NCBI RefSeq assembly: GCF_002764115.1
Contig: NZ_CP017940.1
Location: forward strand, 3,074,501 to 3,138,500
Direction: 5' to 3'
DNA length: 64,000 bases
DNA from: Phyllobacterium zundukense
GTDB taxonomy: Bacteria > Pseudomonadota > Alphaproteobacteria > Rhizobiales > Rhizobiaceae
Shown here: in pieces, positions 33,994 through 43,432 of the stretch
How the letters are laid out: every line of letters begins with the position of its first letter
How positions within the stretch are numbered: the stretch's first letter is position 1
Made by a program: the position numbers and the translations under genes
Notes under the pieces: generated by a model
Databases searched by the model: none
What the model saw: the letters and a program-made list of their open reading frames with translations, nothing else
Told to the model about the DNA's origin: nothing

Positions 33994-34736
33994 TATCGAT
34001 TGCCTTTTGTAGAAGTAAGAATGTCTCGTGCCCGTTCGAGATCTTCGGGGGTATCGACGCCGAGCGGCACCGAATCGACGATTTCCACGTCGATGCGCAT
34101 GCCTGCCTCCAGCGCACGCAGCTGTTCGAGGCGCTCGCGCCGCTCCAGCGGCGACGGGCCAAGACCAACGAAACGCTCGAGCGCAGCGCGCCGATAGGCA
34201 TAGAGCCCGATGTGATGATAGAGCGGACCGTCGCCCCATGGCGCGGTGGCGCGGGTAAAATAGAGCGCCCGCATCCGGTCCTCGCCGATCGGCGAGCCGA
34301 TGATCTTCACCACGTTCGGATTGGTCTTCTCGTCGTCGCGGCGGATCTCGACGCCGAGCGTGCCGATGTCGGCGGGGCCGTTCTGCAGCGGCAACAGCGC
34401 ACGCTTTATGATATCCGCCTCGATGGTCGGCAAGTCGCCCTGCACATTGACCACAGCATCGACGGTACCGTCAGGATCCAACGCCAGCAGCGCCTCGTAA
34501 ATGCGGTCCGAGCCGGATTCGTGATCGTTGCGCGTCATGACCGCTTCGAGGCCGTGGGCTTCCACGGCTGACTTCACATCGAGGCTGTCAGTCGCTACCA
34601 CGGTGCGGCCAAGCCCCGCAGCCTTGGCCCGCTCAGCTACATGCACGATCATCGGCTTGCCGGCAATATCGGCCAAGGGTTTGTCTGGAAGCCGGGTGGA
34701 AGCCATTCGGGCAGGTATAAGTGTCAGTATTTTCAT
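33993..34736 (-). CDS. kdsB: 3-deoxy-manno-octulosonate cytidylyltransferase KdsB
   Basis: A 247-residue nucleotidyltransferase. The N-terminal motif [18 protein letters not shown] binds CTP, followed by VVNVQGDLP and [11 protein letters not shown] near the end. It makes CMP-Kdo for lipopolysaccharide inner core assembly. It overlaps pheA by one base (TAATG), a gene order seen in rhizobia. It is divergent from cycM. Confidence 0.96.
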   Translation of the reverse strand: MKILTLIPARMASTRLPDKPLADIAGKPMIVHVAERAKAAGLGRTVVATDSLDVKSAVEAHGLEAVMTRNDHESGSDRIYEALLALDPDGTVDAVVNVQGDLPTIEADIIKRALLPLQNGPADIGTLGVEIRRDDEKTNPNVVKIIGSPIGEDRMRALYFTRATAPWGDGPLYHHIGLYAYRRAALERFVGLGPSPLERRERLEQLRALEAGMRIDVEIVDSVPLGVDTPEDLERARDILTSTKGNR

Positions 34737-34897
34737 CGTTGCACATGCGCCTACGGTGTCAAAAAGTCTCAGGCAGAACCGCCCTTATATGTGTTGCAAA
34801 CGCAAAGCAAAAGACCTAGTTTCCGCGCGATCACGAGGGGACTCTCGTCACAAAATGCAGCGATCTGCATTGACCAGATATTGAGAACCTCCGCAAG

Positions 34898-34910
34898 TGT
34901 GTTGAACACA
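34898..34910. promoter_or_regulatory. Palindrome in the kdsB-cycM gap
   Basis: TGTGTTGAACACA is a perfect 13-base palindrome 87 bases before cycM. A second, looser repeat ATGCAG-CGAT-CTGCAT lies at about 34855-34870. Either may be an operator; no regulator can be named. Confidence 0.35.
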
Positions 34911-34996
34911 AAGCTCCTGTATTGCACTGGCAAGCGCGAACAGGAACTCCGCGTCCAGCACATTTGAACAGGACACAAATGGAGCAATGATCGACG

Positions 34997-35638
34997 ATGG
35001 AATCGACCCCATTCAACAAATATGCCATGGCGTTTCTGGCAACCGTATTCGTTGTCATGACGGCAGGCATCCTGTCCGATTTCATATTCGACTCACATGC
35101 ACCCGAAAAACCCGGCTTTATCATCGAGGCCGCCGAGGCTGGTGGTGAAGCTGAAGCTGGCGCCCCAGCTGCTGCCGCCGTGCCGATCGCGACGCTTCTG
35201 GCTTCTGCCGATGCGGCCCGCGGCGAAGCGATTTTCAAGCGTTGCGCTGCCTGCCATACGGGCGATAAGGGCGGAGCGAACAAGGTTGGCCCAAACCTTT
35301 GGGACATTGTCGACCGTCCGATCGCAACCCATGCAGGCTTCAGCTATTCCGGCGCCATGAAGGATTTCTCCAAGGGCGGCGCTGAAAAGTGGACCTTTGA
35401 TCACCTCAACCACTTCCTGACTTCACCGAAGGGCTACATCAAAGGCACGGCCATGGGCTTTGCCGGCGACAAGAAGGACAATGAGCGCGCCGACTTGATC
35501 GCTTATCTGCGCACCCTGTCCGACAGTCCGAAGCCTCTGCCTGCTGCCGATGCAGCTCCGGCCGGCGACGCAGCCAAGCCCGCTGAGGGCGCAGCCGCCC
35601 CAGCCGAAGGCGCTGCCCCTGCAGCCCCTGCCAACTGA
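34997..35638 (+). CDS. cycM: Membrane-anchored cytochrome c (CycM type)
   Basis: A 213-residue class I cytochrome c. One N-terminal membrane anchor (about residues 9-29) is followed by an Ala/Glu-rich linker, the haem site CAACH (Cys83, Cys86, His87) and the axial Met in KGTAMGFAG. The last 35 residues are an Ala/Pro/Glu-rich tail with repeats of the type [10 protein letters not shown]. CycM passes electrons from the bc1 complex to a terminal oxidase. A strong terminator follows 23 bases after the stop. Confidence 0.92.
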   Translation: MESTPFNKYAMAFLATVFVVMTAGILSDFIFDSHAPEKPGFIIEAAEAGGEAEAGAPAAAAVPIATLLASADAARGEAIFKRCAACHTGDKGGANKVGPNLWDIVDRPIATHAGFSYSGAMKDFSKGGAEKWTFDHLNHFLTSPKGYIKGTAMGFAGDKKDNERADLIAYLRTLSDSPKPLPAADAAPAGDAAKPAEGAAAPAEGAAPAAPAN

Positions 35639-35660
35639 GGTCGACAATCAGAGCATGCGA

Positions 35661-35687
35661 AAGCCGGGCCAAGTGCCCGGCTTTTTT
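35661..35687 (+). terminator. Rho-independent terminator of cycM
   Basis: AAGCCGGGC, loop CAAGT, GCCCGGCTT, then a run of T (35682-35687). Confidence 0.9.
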
Positions 35688-35749
35688 GTATCAACACCGC
35701 GTGTTTTTTCAGCGAAGGCCTGTTCTCTGCCGCATTTTCTCTTAGACTG

Positions 35750-37663
35750 ATGATCAAAGAGAACCTGTGGAGACTTGATTTGCGATTTCGCCCGTTTGTT
35801 GCCAGCCTTGCCTTCCTCGCCTTCGCCACCCTTGGCACCTTTCAGAATGCACATGCGGCAGAACCGGAATGGCGGCATGCAACGAGCGTCTTGGGCGAAC
35901 CGAAATACGGTCCGGATTTCAAACACTATGACTATGTGAATCCGGATGCCCCGAAGGGCGGTACGCTAAACCAGACCAGCTATGGTTCATTCGACAGTCT
36001 CAATCCATTCGTGGTTCAGGGAGTCGCTGCAGCAGGGTTTCCGAGCACCGTCGGCGGAGGGCTGCTCTATGACACGCTTCTCAGCCAAGCACTCGACCAG
36101 CCTGCAACGAACTACGGCCTCATTGCAGAGGCCATGGCCTATCCGGATGATTTTTCGTGGGTCAAATTTCGCCTGAGGCCGGCGGCCAGATGGCATGACG
36201 GCCAGCCAATTACCGTTGATGATGTGATATGGTCATTTGAGGTTCTGAAGGCGCAAAGTCCCGTCTATAACAAATACTATCACGATGTGACCAAGGCCGA
36301 GAAAACCGGGGATCACGAGGTCACATTCACCTTCTCAAGCGCTGGAAATCGCGAGCTGCCGAGCATCATGGGCGATTTTCCGGTTCTGCCGAAGCACTGG
36401 TGGGAGGGGAAAGATGCCTCCGGCAAGCAGCGCGATATAACCAAACCCACGATGGAAATTCCGCTTGGGTCGTCTGCTTACAAGATCGAAAGTGTCGTCC
36501 CAGGCAAGACAATCGTGTGGAGCCGTGTCGCGGATTATTGGGGCAAGGACTTGCCCGACAATGTGGGCCGGAATAATTTCGATCGTGTCCGCTACGAGTA
36601 TTTCCGCGATCAGAACGCCGAATGGGAAGCTTTCAAGAAAGGCGGTTTCGAGGATTATCGCGGTGAAGCAAGCATCGGTAAATGGATGCGTGAGTATGAT
36701 TTTCCTGCCTTCAAACGCGGTGATGTCATCAAGGCGGTGTTCCCCTTGCGCTCTTCAGGACGCATGCAGGGATTTCTCATCAATACCAGGCGAGAGAAAT
36801 TCGCGGATCCAAAAGTCCGTGAAGCCCTGAACTGGGCCTATGATTTCGAGAGCATGAGCAAGAACCTGTTCTTCGGCCAGTACAAACGCATTAACAGCTA
36901 CTTTTCCGGATCGGAACTCGCCTCAAGCGGCCTGCCCACGGGGAAGGAGCTGGAGATTCTTGAGACGGTGAAGGGCGAAGTGCCTGCAGACGTGTTTACA
37001 AAAGAATACAAGCTGCCCGTTTACGATACCCCGCAGTCACAGCGGGATAATCTGCGCCATGCGGTCATGCTGCTGCGCGAAGCCGGTTACGACCAGAAAA
37101 ACGGAAAACTCGTCAACACCAAGACCGGCGCGCCCCTTGCGATCGAATTTCTGGCGGACGATCCTTCCGATGAACGCTTCATCGGGCCATTCATGGCGAA
37201 CTTGCGCAAGCTCGGCATCGATGCTCAGATACGCGTTGTGGATAGCGCGCAATATACGGCGAGACTGAATGATTTTGATTTCGACATAACAACGCCGAGC
37301 GTGGTCCTGAGCCAAAGCCTGTCACCAGGTAATGAACAGCGTGATTTCTGGAGTTCCGCGGCTGCGAACATACCGGGCAGCCGCAACTATATGGGCATCA
37401 AGAACCCGGCGGTCGACAAACTGATCGATCGGGTGATCTTTGCCAAGGATCGCGAAGAGCTGGTTGCCGCGACCCACGCGCTCGATCGCGTTCTGCTGTG
37501 GAACTACTACGTCGTACCGCAATGGTATGACGACCGGATCAAGATCGCTTATTGGAACAAGTTCGGCATGCCGGAGAAGCAGCCCGACTATGTCGGTATT
37601 GACCCGTTCTCCTGGTGGGTCGACACCACCAAGGAGCAGGCTCTGAAGGCCCGTGCCGAATGA
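35750..37663 (+). CDS. yejA: YejA-type substrate-binding protein, first copy (Sec signal)
   Basis: A 637-residue family 5 binding protein of the YejA group. A long N-terminal region with a Sec signal (about residues 1-36, ending NAHA) is followed by the YejA-typical HYDYVNPDAPKGGTLNQ and SFDSLNPFV, and late PGNEQRDFWSSAAAN and SRNYMGIKNPAVD. It should deliver oligopeptides to the Yej permease; in enterics and rhizobia this system takes up microcin C-like or defence peptides. It overlaps the second copy by four bases. The two copies are clearly related but quite diverged. Confidence 0.93.
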   Translation: MIKENLWRLDLRFRPFVASLAFLAFATLGTFQNAHAAEPEWRHATSVLGEPKYGPDFKHYDYVNPDAPKGGTLNQTSYGSFDSLNPFVVQGVAAAGFPSTVGGGLLYDTLLSQALDQPATNYGLIAEAMAYPDDFSWVKFRLRPAARWHDGQPITVDDVIWSFEVLKAQSPVYNKYYHDVTKAEKTGDHEVTFTFSSAGNRELPSIMGDFPVLPKHWWEGKDASGKQRDITKPTMEIPLGSSAYKIESVVPGKTIVWSRVADYWGKDLPDNVGRNNFDRVRYEYFRDQNAEWEAFKKGGFEDYRGEASIGKWMREYDFPAFKRGDVIKAVFPLRSSGRMQGFLINTRREKFADPKVREALNWAYDFESMSKNLFFGQYKRINSYFSGSELASSGLPTGKELEILETVKGEVPADVFTKEYKLPVYDTPQSQRDNLRHAVMLLREAGYDQKNGKLVNTKTGAPLAIEFLADDPSDERFIGPFMANLRKLGIDAQIRVVDSAQYTARLNDFDFDITTPSVVLSQSLSPGNEQRDFWSSAAANIPGSRNYMGIKNPAVDKLIDRVIFAKDREELVAATHALDRVLLWNYYVVPQWYDDRIKIAYWNKFGMPEKQPDYVGIDPFSWWVDTTKEQALKARAE

Positions 37664-39525
37664 TCAATCGCCGCGATCTCCTGAAAGTCTCCAGCGCGAC
37701 GATCCTGACTGCAATGGCACCGCGCCTCGCGCTGGCGGAAGTGGCGACGGGTGTGCCCCTGCACGGACTCTCGGCCTTTGGCGAACTGAAATACCCCAAG
37801 GATTTCACGCATTTCGACTATGCCAACCCGGATGCGCCGAAGGGCGGCACATTTGCCTTCTCGCCGCCGAACTGGCTGTTCAACCAGTCACCGCAAACCT
37901 TCAACACGCTCAACACCTTCTCGGCGAAGGGCGACGCGCCACCACGGATGGAACTATGTTTCGATACGCTGATGGCTTCGGCGCTCGATGAGCCGGATTC
38001 CATTTACGGGCTGGTAGCGGAGACCGTGACCGTCTCCGCCGACCGCAACTCGTTCGCATTCAAGCTGCGACCGGAAGCACGGTTTCATGACGGTTCGCCT
38101 CTGACAGCCCATGATGTCGTCTTCAGCTTCCAGACGATGCAAAAGAAAGGCCACCCCGAGCTTCTGCTGCTTCTCACGGAAATGAAGGAAATCGTTGCGG
38201 AAGATGATCGCACGCTTCGCATCACCTTCACCGGCAAGCACTCCGATCGCGCCATTCTCGACGTCGCCGCCAATATGCCGATCCTGTCAAAGACCTGGTA
38301 TGAGACCCGCGATTTCGATGCTTCGACACTGGAGCCGCCGCTTGGCTCGGGCGCCTATCGCGTTGGCAGCGTTTCCGCCGGTCAGGGCATCGAGTATGAA
38401 CGGGTTGTCAATGACTGGGCCAAAGACCTGCCGGTGCGGCGCGGGCTGAACCATTTCAACCGGATCAAGATTGATTTCTACCGCGACCGTCAGCCGCAAT
38501 TCGAGGCCTTCAAGAAGGGCGATATTTTCTGGCGCATGGAACACACGGCCAAGACCTGGGCGATCGAATATAATTTCCCGGCGATCCAGCAGAAGCGCGT
38601 GTTGAAGCGCGAAGTCTCCGGTGAGAAGCGCCCGCAATTGCAGGCCTGGGCGGTCAACCAGCGCCGCGAGCATTTTCGCGACCCAAGGGTGCGCGAGGCC
38701 ATTGCGCTGTGCTTCGACTTCCAGTGGACGCAAAAGAACCTGTTCTACGGCATGTATGAGCAGTCGCAATCGCTGTTCGAACAGTCGGATTTCCGCGCAA
38801 GCGGCAAGCCTCCGCCCGAAGAACTCGCGCTTATGGAGCCGTTTCGCGACAGGCTGCCCGAAAGTATTTTCGGCGAAGCGGTGATCCAGGCGACCTCCGA
38901 CGGATCGGGGCGAGACCGCAAGAACCTGAAACGCGCCGTGGAACTCCTGACCGAAGCCGGTTTCAAGCGCGACGGCAACCGCTTTGTGGACGGAGCAGGC
39001 AAGCCGCTCAACCTCGAAATGCTGATCCAGGCGGAGGTATTCACCCGCGTCTATTCGCCCTTCATCAACAATCTCCAGGCGATCGGCATCAATGCCTCGT
39101 TGCGGCTTGTCGACCCGGCGCAGTACCAGACGAGGCTGCAGGATTTCGATTTCGACATAATGGGTATGGCCATTCAGCTTACTGCTACTCCGACACGGGA
39201 ATCGCTTGAGTCGATATTCGGCTCGAGATCGGCTTCAGCGCCGGGTTCCTACAACCTCCCGGGCATTGCCGACCCGGTTATTGATGCACTCATCGCGAAA
39301 GTCAGCGACGCGCATTCCCGCACCGAATTGATTTCAATCCTGCGTGTTCTTGATCGACTCTTGCGTATAAGACGTGACTGGATTCCAAATTGGTACTCAG
39401 CGAATCACCTCGTCGCCTATTGGGACATGTTCGGCTTCAAGGAGCCAAAGCCCGATTACGGTTTTCCGGTTGAGACGCTCTGGTGGTTTGACGAAGCAAA
39501 GGCAAAGGCAATTGGCAAGGTTTGA
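37660..39525 (+). CDS. yejA: YejA-type substrate-binding protein, second copy (Tat signal)
   Basis: A 621-residue binding protein related to its neighbour. Its N-terminus, MINRRDLLKVSSATILT, has the twin-arginine pattern (NRRDLLK) followed by a hydrophobic stretch and an ALA cleavage site, so export by the Tat route is likely, unlike the first copy. Shared family segments are HFDYANPDAPKGGTFA and PLGSGAYRVGSV. I start at the ATG at 37660 (ATGA overlap with the first copy). Two binding proteins for one permease suggest a wider ligand range. Confidence 0.93.
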   Translation: MINRRDLLKVSSATILTAMAPRLALAEVATGVPLHGLSAFGELKYPKDFTHFDYANPDAPKGGTFAFSPPNWLFNQSPQTFNTLNTFSAKGDAPPRMELCFDTLMASALDEPDSIYGLVAETVTVSADRNSFAFKLRPEARFHDGSPLTAHDVVFSFQTMQKKGHPELLLLLTEMKEIVAEDDRTLRITFTGKHSDRAILDVAANMPILSKTWYETRDFDASTLEPPLGSGAYRVGSVSAGQGIEYERVVNDWAKDLPVRRGLNHFNRIKIDFYRDRQPQFEAFKKGDIFWRMEHTAKTWAIEYNFPAIQQKRVLKREVSGEKRPQLQAWAVNQRREHFRDPRVREAIALCFDFQWTQKNLFYGMYEQSQSLFEQSDFRASGKPPPEELALMEPFRDRLPESIFGEAVIQATSDGSGRDRKNLKRAVELLTEAGFKRDGNRFVDGAGKPLNLEMLIQAEVFTRVYSPFINNLQAIGINASLRLVDPAQYQTRLQDFDFDIMGMAIQLTATPTRESLESIFGSRSASAPGSYNLPGIADPVIDALIAKVSDAHSRTELISILRVLDRLLRIRRDWIPNWYSANHLVAYWDMFGFKEPKPDYGFPVETLWWFDEAKAKAIGKV

Positions 39526-39555
39526 TATGATCGCGGCATTGACAGGGAGCTCCTG

Positions 39556-40659
39556 ATGGGAGCTTATATTCTCCGCCGCCTGGTTTTGATGGTACCGACC
39601 CTGTTCGGGGTTTTGCTTGTCTGTTTCGTCATTGTGCAATTCGTCCCCGGTGGTCCGGTGCAACGGATCATCGGCCAGCTTACCGGCCAGGGTGGCAACG
39701 CCATGGATCGCATTGGTGGCGGTGGCGCGGATTTCGGCCAGAGCCAGGACCAGCTTGGCGTTGGGACAAACAATTCGAAATATCGCGGCGCACAGGGGCT
39801 CGATCCCGCCTTCATTGCCAGCCTGGAAAAGCAGTTCGGTCTCGACAAGCCGCCGCTGGAACGTTTTGGCCTGTTGGTGTGGAACTACATCCGCTTCGAT
39901 TTCGGCAAGAGCTATTTCCGCGACATCAGTGTTATCGATCTCATCAAGGAGAAGCTGCCCGTCTCCATTTCTCTCGGACTGTGGATGACGCTGCTTTCCT
40001 ACATGATTTCCATCCCGCTCGGCATCCGCAAAGCCATCAAGGACGGCTCGACCTTCGATATATGGACCAGCGGTGTCATCATCGTCGGCTATGCGATACC
40101 GGGGTTCCTGTTCGGCATCATGCTGATTGTCTTCTTTGCCGGCGGCTCGTTCTTCGATTGGTTCCCCTTGCGCGGTCTGACTTCGAACAATTTCTCGCAG
40201 CTCTCCCTCTTCGGCAAGATCGTCGATTACGCCTGGCACCTGGCATTGCCCCTGACTGCCATGCTGCTCTCCGCCTTCGCCACGACGACGCTGCTCACCA
40301 AAAACTCGTTCCTCGATGAAATCCGCAAGCAATATGTGACGACGGCCCGCGCCAAGGGCTTGAGCGAGCGCAAGATCCTCTACGGCCACGTGTTCCGCAA
40401 TGCTATGCTGATCGTCATTTCCGGCTTCCCCAGCGCCTTCATCTCCATCTTCTTCACCGGTCAGCTCCTGATCGAGGCGATCTTTTCGCTCGATGGCCTT
40501 GGCCTCCTTGGCTATGAATCGATCATCAACCGCGATTACCCGGTGGTGATCGCCACGGTGTATATCTTCGCGCTTGTCGGCGTCGTCGTCAGTCTTCTCT
40601 CCGATCTTCTCTACACATGGATCGATCCGCGTATCGATTTCGAGCGGAGGGATGTCTGA
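39556..40659 (+). CDS. yejB: Yej ABC transporter permease YejB
   Basis: A 367-residue permease, longer than DppB-type permeases because of a periplasmic insertion after the first membrane segment (about residues 40-95, with a Gly- and Gln-rich stretch), which is typical of YejB. The coupling loop is QYVTTARAKGLSERKILY. It is followed by yejE with a one-base overlap (TGATG). Confidence 0.95.
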   Translation: MGAYILRRLVLMVPTLFGVLLVCFVIVQFVPGGPVQRIIGQLTGQGGNAMDRIGGGGADFGQSQDQLGVGTNNSKYRGAQGLDPAFIASLEKQFGLDKPPLERFGLLVWNYIRFDFGKSYFRDISVIDLIKEKLPVSISLGLWMTLLSYMISIPLGIRKAIKDGSTFDIWTSGVIIVGYAIPGFLFGIMLIVFFAGGSFFDWFPLRGLTSNNFSQLSLFGKIVDYAWHLALPLTAMLLSAFATTTLLTKNSFLDEIRKQYVTTARAKGLSERKILYGHVFRNAMLIVISGFPSAFISIFFTGQLLIEAIFSLDGLGLLGYESIINRDYPVVIATVYIFALVGVVVSLLSDLLYTWIDPRIDFERRDV

Positions 40660-41807
40660 TGACCGATATCGCCGGCGCGCAATCCACACCCAGGGCCCTC
40701 CCCGTTCGCCGACCGCGCCTGTCGCCGCTCAATGCGCGCCGTTGGCAGAACTTCAAGGCCAACCGGCGCGGCTGGTGGGCCCTATGGATTTTCCTCTTTC
40801 TGTTCATTGGCTCGCTCTTCGCCGAATTCATCGCCAACGACAAGCCGATCCTCGTTTCCTACAAGGGCGAGATCCTGTTCCCCGTGCTCGTCGACTATCC
40901 CGAAGAGAAATTCGGTGGCTTCTATGCGGTCACCGATTACCGCGACCCGATGATCCAGGACGAGATCAATGCCAATGGCTGGGCGATCTGGCCGCCGGTC
41001 CGCTATTCCTACCGCACCGTCAACAATGAGCTGCCCGATACCGCGCCGTCAAAGCCCTTTTGGCTCTATACGCCGGAAGAGCGCTGCGCCCGCTATGCGC
41101 AGGGTGTCAACGATGCCAATTGCACCTTCGGCAATATGAACATTCTCGGCACCGACGACCAGGCGCGGGATGTCTTCGCCCGCGCGCTCTACGGCTTCCG
41201 CATCTCGGTGCTCTTCGGCCTGATCCTGACTGCCGCTTCCGCCGTCATCGGCGTAACCGCAGGCGCATTGCAGGGGTATTTCGGCGGCTGGCTCGATCTT
41301 ATCGCCCAGCGCTTCATCGAAATCTGGTCTTCTGTCCCAACACTCTATCTGCTGCTGATCATGGCTTCAATCCTGCCGCCCGGGTTCTGGATCCTCCTGT
41401 GCATCATGCTGCTGTTCTCCTGGGTGAGCTTTGTCGGCATTGTCCGCGCTGAATTCCTGCGCGCCCGCAACTTCGAATATGTCAATGCCGCGCGGGCGCT
41501 CGGCGTGCGTGACCGGACGATCATGTTCCGGCATCTCCTGCCCAACGCCATGGTGACGACATTGACCTTCCTGCCCTTCATCCTCAATGGATCGATCACC
41601 ACGCTGACGTCGCTCGATTTCCTCGGCTTCGGCCTGCCACCCGGCTCGCCATCGCTTGGTGAATTGCTGGCGCAGGGCAAGAACAACCTGCAGGCGCCCT
41701 GGCTCGGCCTCACGGGTTTCATCGTCATATCGCTGATGCTGTCGCTGCTGATTTTCGTTGGCGAAGCGACACGTGACGCCTTCGATCCGCGCAAGGCTTT
41801 CAAATGA
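40659..41807 (+). CDS. yejE: Yej ABC transporter permease YejE
   Basis: A 382-residue permease with a large periplasmic insertion (about residues 65-165, rich in Tyr, Pro and Asp, with CARYAQGVNDANC), as in YejE proteins. Then come LGTDDQARDVFARALYGFR and membrane segments around the coupling loop NFEYVNAARALGVRD. I start at the ATG at 40659 rather than the in-frame upstream ATG inside yejB. It overlaps yejF by four bases. Confidence 0.95.
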   Translation: MTDIAGAQSTPRALPVRRPRLSPLNARRWQNFKANRRGWWALWIFLFLFIGSLFAEFIANDKPILVSYKGEILFPVLVDYPEEKFGGFYAVTDYRDPMIQDEINANGWAIWPPVRYSYRTVNNELPDTAPSKPFWLYTPEERCARYAQGVNDANCTFGNMNILGTDDQARDVFARALYGFRISVLFGLILTAASAVIGVTAGALQGYFGGWLDLIAQRFIEIWSSVPTLYLLLIMASILPPGFWILLCIMLLFSWVSFVGIVRAEFLRARNFEYVNAARALGVRDRTIMFRHLLPNAMVTTLTFLPFILNGSITTLTSLDFLGFGLPPGSPSLGELLAQGKNNLQAPWLGLTGFIVISLMLSLLIFVGEATRDAFDPRKAFK

Positions 41808-43432
41808 GTGCCCCCCTCCTCTCTGTTCGCGACCTTTCCGTTGCATTCACGCAAAATGGACGCGAGTCGATTGCGGTCGATCATATTTCCTTCGACATTG
41901 CGCAGGGCGAAACCGTGGCGCTTGTCGGCGAGTCCGGTTCCGGCAAATCTGTCTCGGCGTTGTCGATCCTGAAATTGCTGCCCTATCCGCCTGCCTCGCA
42001 CCCTTCAGGCCAGATCCTGTTCAATGGCGAGGACCTTCTGGACAAGGATGAGACCGATCTGCGCCGCGTCCGTGGCAATGACATCACCATGATCTTCCAG
42101 GAGCCGATGACATCGCTCAATCCGCTTCACACGATCGAGGACCAGATCAGCGAAGTCTTGAAACTGCATCAGGGCATGGGCGACAAGGCGGCGCGGCAGC
42201 GGACCCTGGCGCTACTCGAGGAAGTCGGCATTCGCGAGCCGGAAAAGCGCATGTCCGCCTATCCGCACCAGCTCTCCGGCGGACAACGCCAGCGCGTCAT
42301 GATCGCCATGGCCCTTGCCAACAAGCCGAAACTGCTGATCGCCGATGAGCCGACCACGGCGCTCGATGTGACGGTGCAGGCGCAGATCCTCAAGCTCCTG
42401 GCGGATCTCAAGGCCGCGCAGGGCATGTCGATGCTCTTTATCACCCATGATCTCGGCATCGTCCGCAAGATCGCCGACCGCGTCTGCGTCATGACCGGCG
42501 GCAAGATCGTCGAAACCGGCCCGACCAGGCAAATCTTCGAAAATCCCCAGCATGCATATACAAAGCATCTTCTCGCTGCCGAGCCGAAAGGCAATCCGCC
42601 ATCGGCCGATCTTACGGCGGATCCGGTCATGCGCGGGGAACAGATCAAGGTCTGGTTCGCGATCAAGCAAGGCTTCCTGCGCAAGACTGTCGACCACGTA
42701 AAGGCGGTTGATGGGATCGACGTCACGATCCGCGCCGGTCAGACACTCGGCGTCGTCGGCGAATCCGGCTCCGGCAAGACGACGCTCGGCCTTGCCCTGT
42801 CACGGATGATCTCGTCGCAAGGTGTGATCCGCTTTGGCGAGAAGGACATCAACCAGTATTCGTTCAAGCAGATGCGTCCGCTGCGCCGCGAGCTTCAGAT
42901 TGTCTTTCAGGACCCCTACGGCTCCCTGTCGCCGCGCATGTCGATTTCCGACATCATCGCCGAAGGGTTGCAGGTGCATGAGCCCGGGCTTTCAGCCGAT
43001 CAGCGCGACGCCCGTGTCGTTGCGGCGCTGAAGGAAGTCAACCTCGATCCGGAAAACCGTTTCCGCTATCCGCATGAGTTTTCTGGCGGTCAGCGCCAGC
43101 GCATCGCGATAGCACGCGCCATGGTGCTCAATCCGCGTTTCGTCATGCTGGACGAGCCGACATCGGCGCTCGACATGAGCGTGCAGGCACAGGTCGTCGA
43201 TCTCTTGCGCTCATTGCAGCAGAAGCACAATCTGGCGTATCTTTTTATTAGCCACGACCTAAAGGTGGTCAAGGCGCTTGCCAATGACGTGCTGGTGATG
43301 CGCAATGGCAAGGCAGTGGAATATGGTCCATCGGAGGAAATCTTCGCACGACCCAAGACCGACTATACAAAAGCCCTGATGGCTGCCGCCTTCAGGATAG
43401 AAACGGCCGAACAGGGAGCGGTTAGTGAATGA
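41804..43432 (+). CDS. yejF: Yej ABC transporter double ATPase YejF
   Basis: A 542-residue protein with two fused ABC domains. The first has Walker A GESGSGKSV (about 45-53), signature LSGGQRQR and Walker B LLIADEPTTALD; the second, from about residue 280, has Walker A GESGSGKTT, FQDPYGSLSPRM, signature FSGGQRQR and VMLDEPTSALD. Each carries the peptide-importer tail motif (HAYTKHLL in the first, TDYTKALM in the second). It powers YejBE. It overlaps ghrA by four bases. Confidence 0.96.
   Translation: MSAPLLSVRDLSVAFTQNGRESIAVDHISFDIAQGETVALVGESGSGKSVSALSILKLLPYPPASHPSGQILFNGEDLLDKDETDLRRVRGNDITMIFQEPMTSLNPLHTIEDQISEVLKLHQGMGDKAARQRTLALLEEVGIREPEKRMSAYPHQLSGGQRQRVMIAMALANKPKLLIADEPTTALDVTVQAQILKLLADLKAAQGMSMLFITHDLGIVRKIADRVCVMTGGKIVETGPTRQIFENPQHAYTKHLLAAEPKGNPPSADLTADPVMRGEQIKVWFAIKQGFLRKTVDHVKAVDGIDVTIRAGQTLGVVGESGSGKTTLGLALSRMISSQGVIRFGEKDINQYSFKQMRPLRRELQIVFQDPYGSLSPRMSISDIIAEGLQVHEPGLSADQRDARVVAALKEVNLDPENRFRYPHEFSGGQRQRIAIARAMVLNPRFVMLDEPTSALDMSVQAQVVDLLRSLQQKHNLAYLFISHDLKVVKALANDVLVMRNGKAVEYGPSEEIFARPKTDYTKALMAAAFRIETAEQGAVSE

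Noticed and set aside
39397..40689. 430-codon open frame opposite yejB
   Set aside because: Antisense to a conserved permease; no start signals and a highly charged composition.
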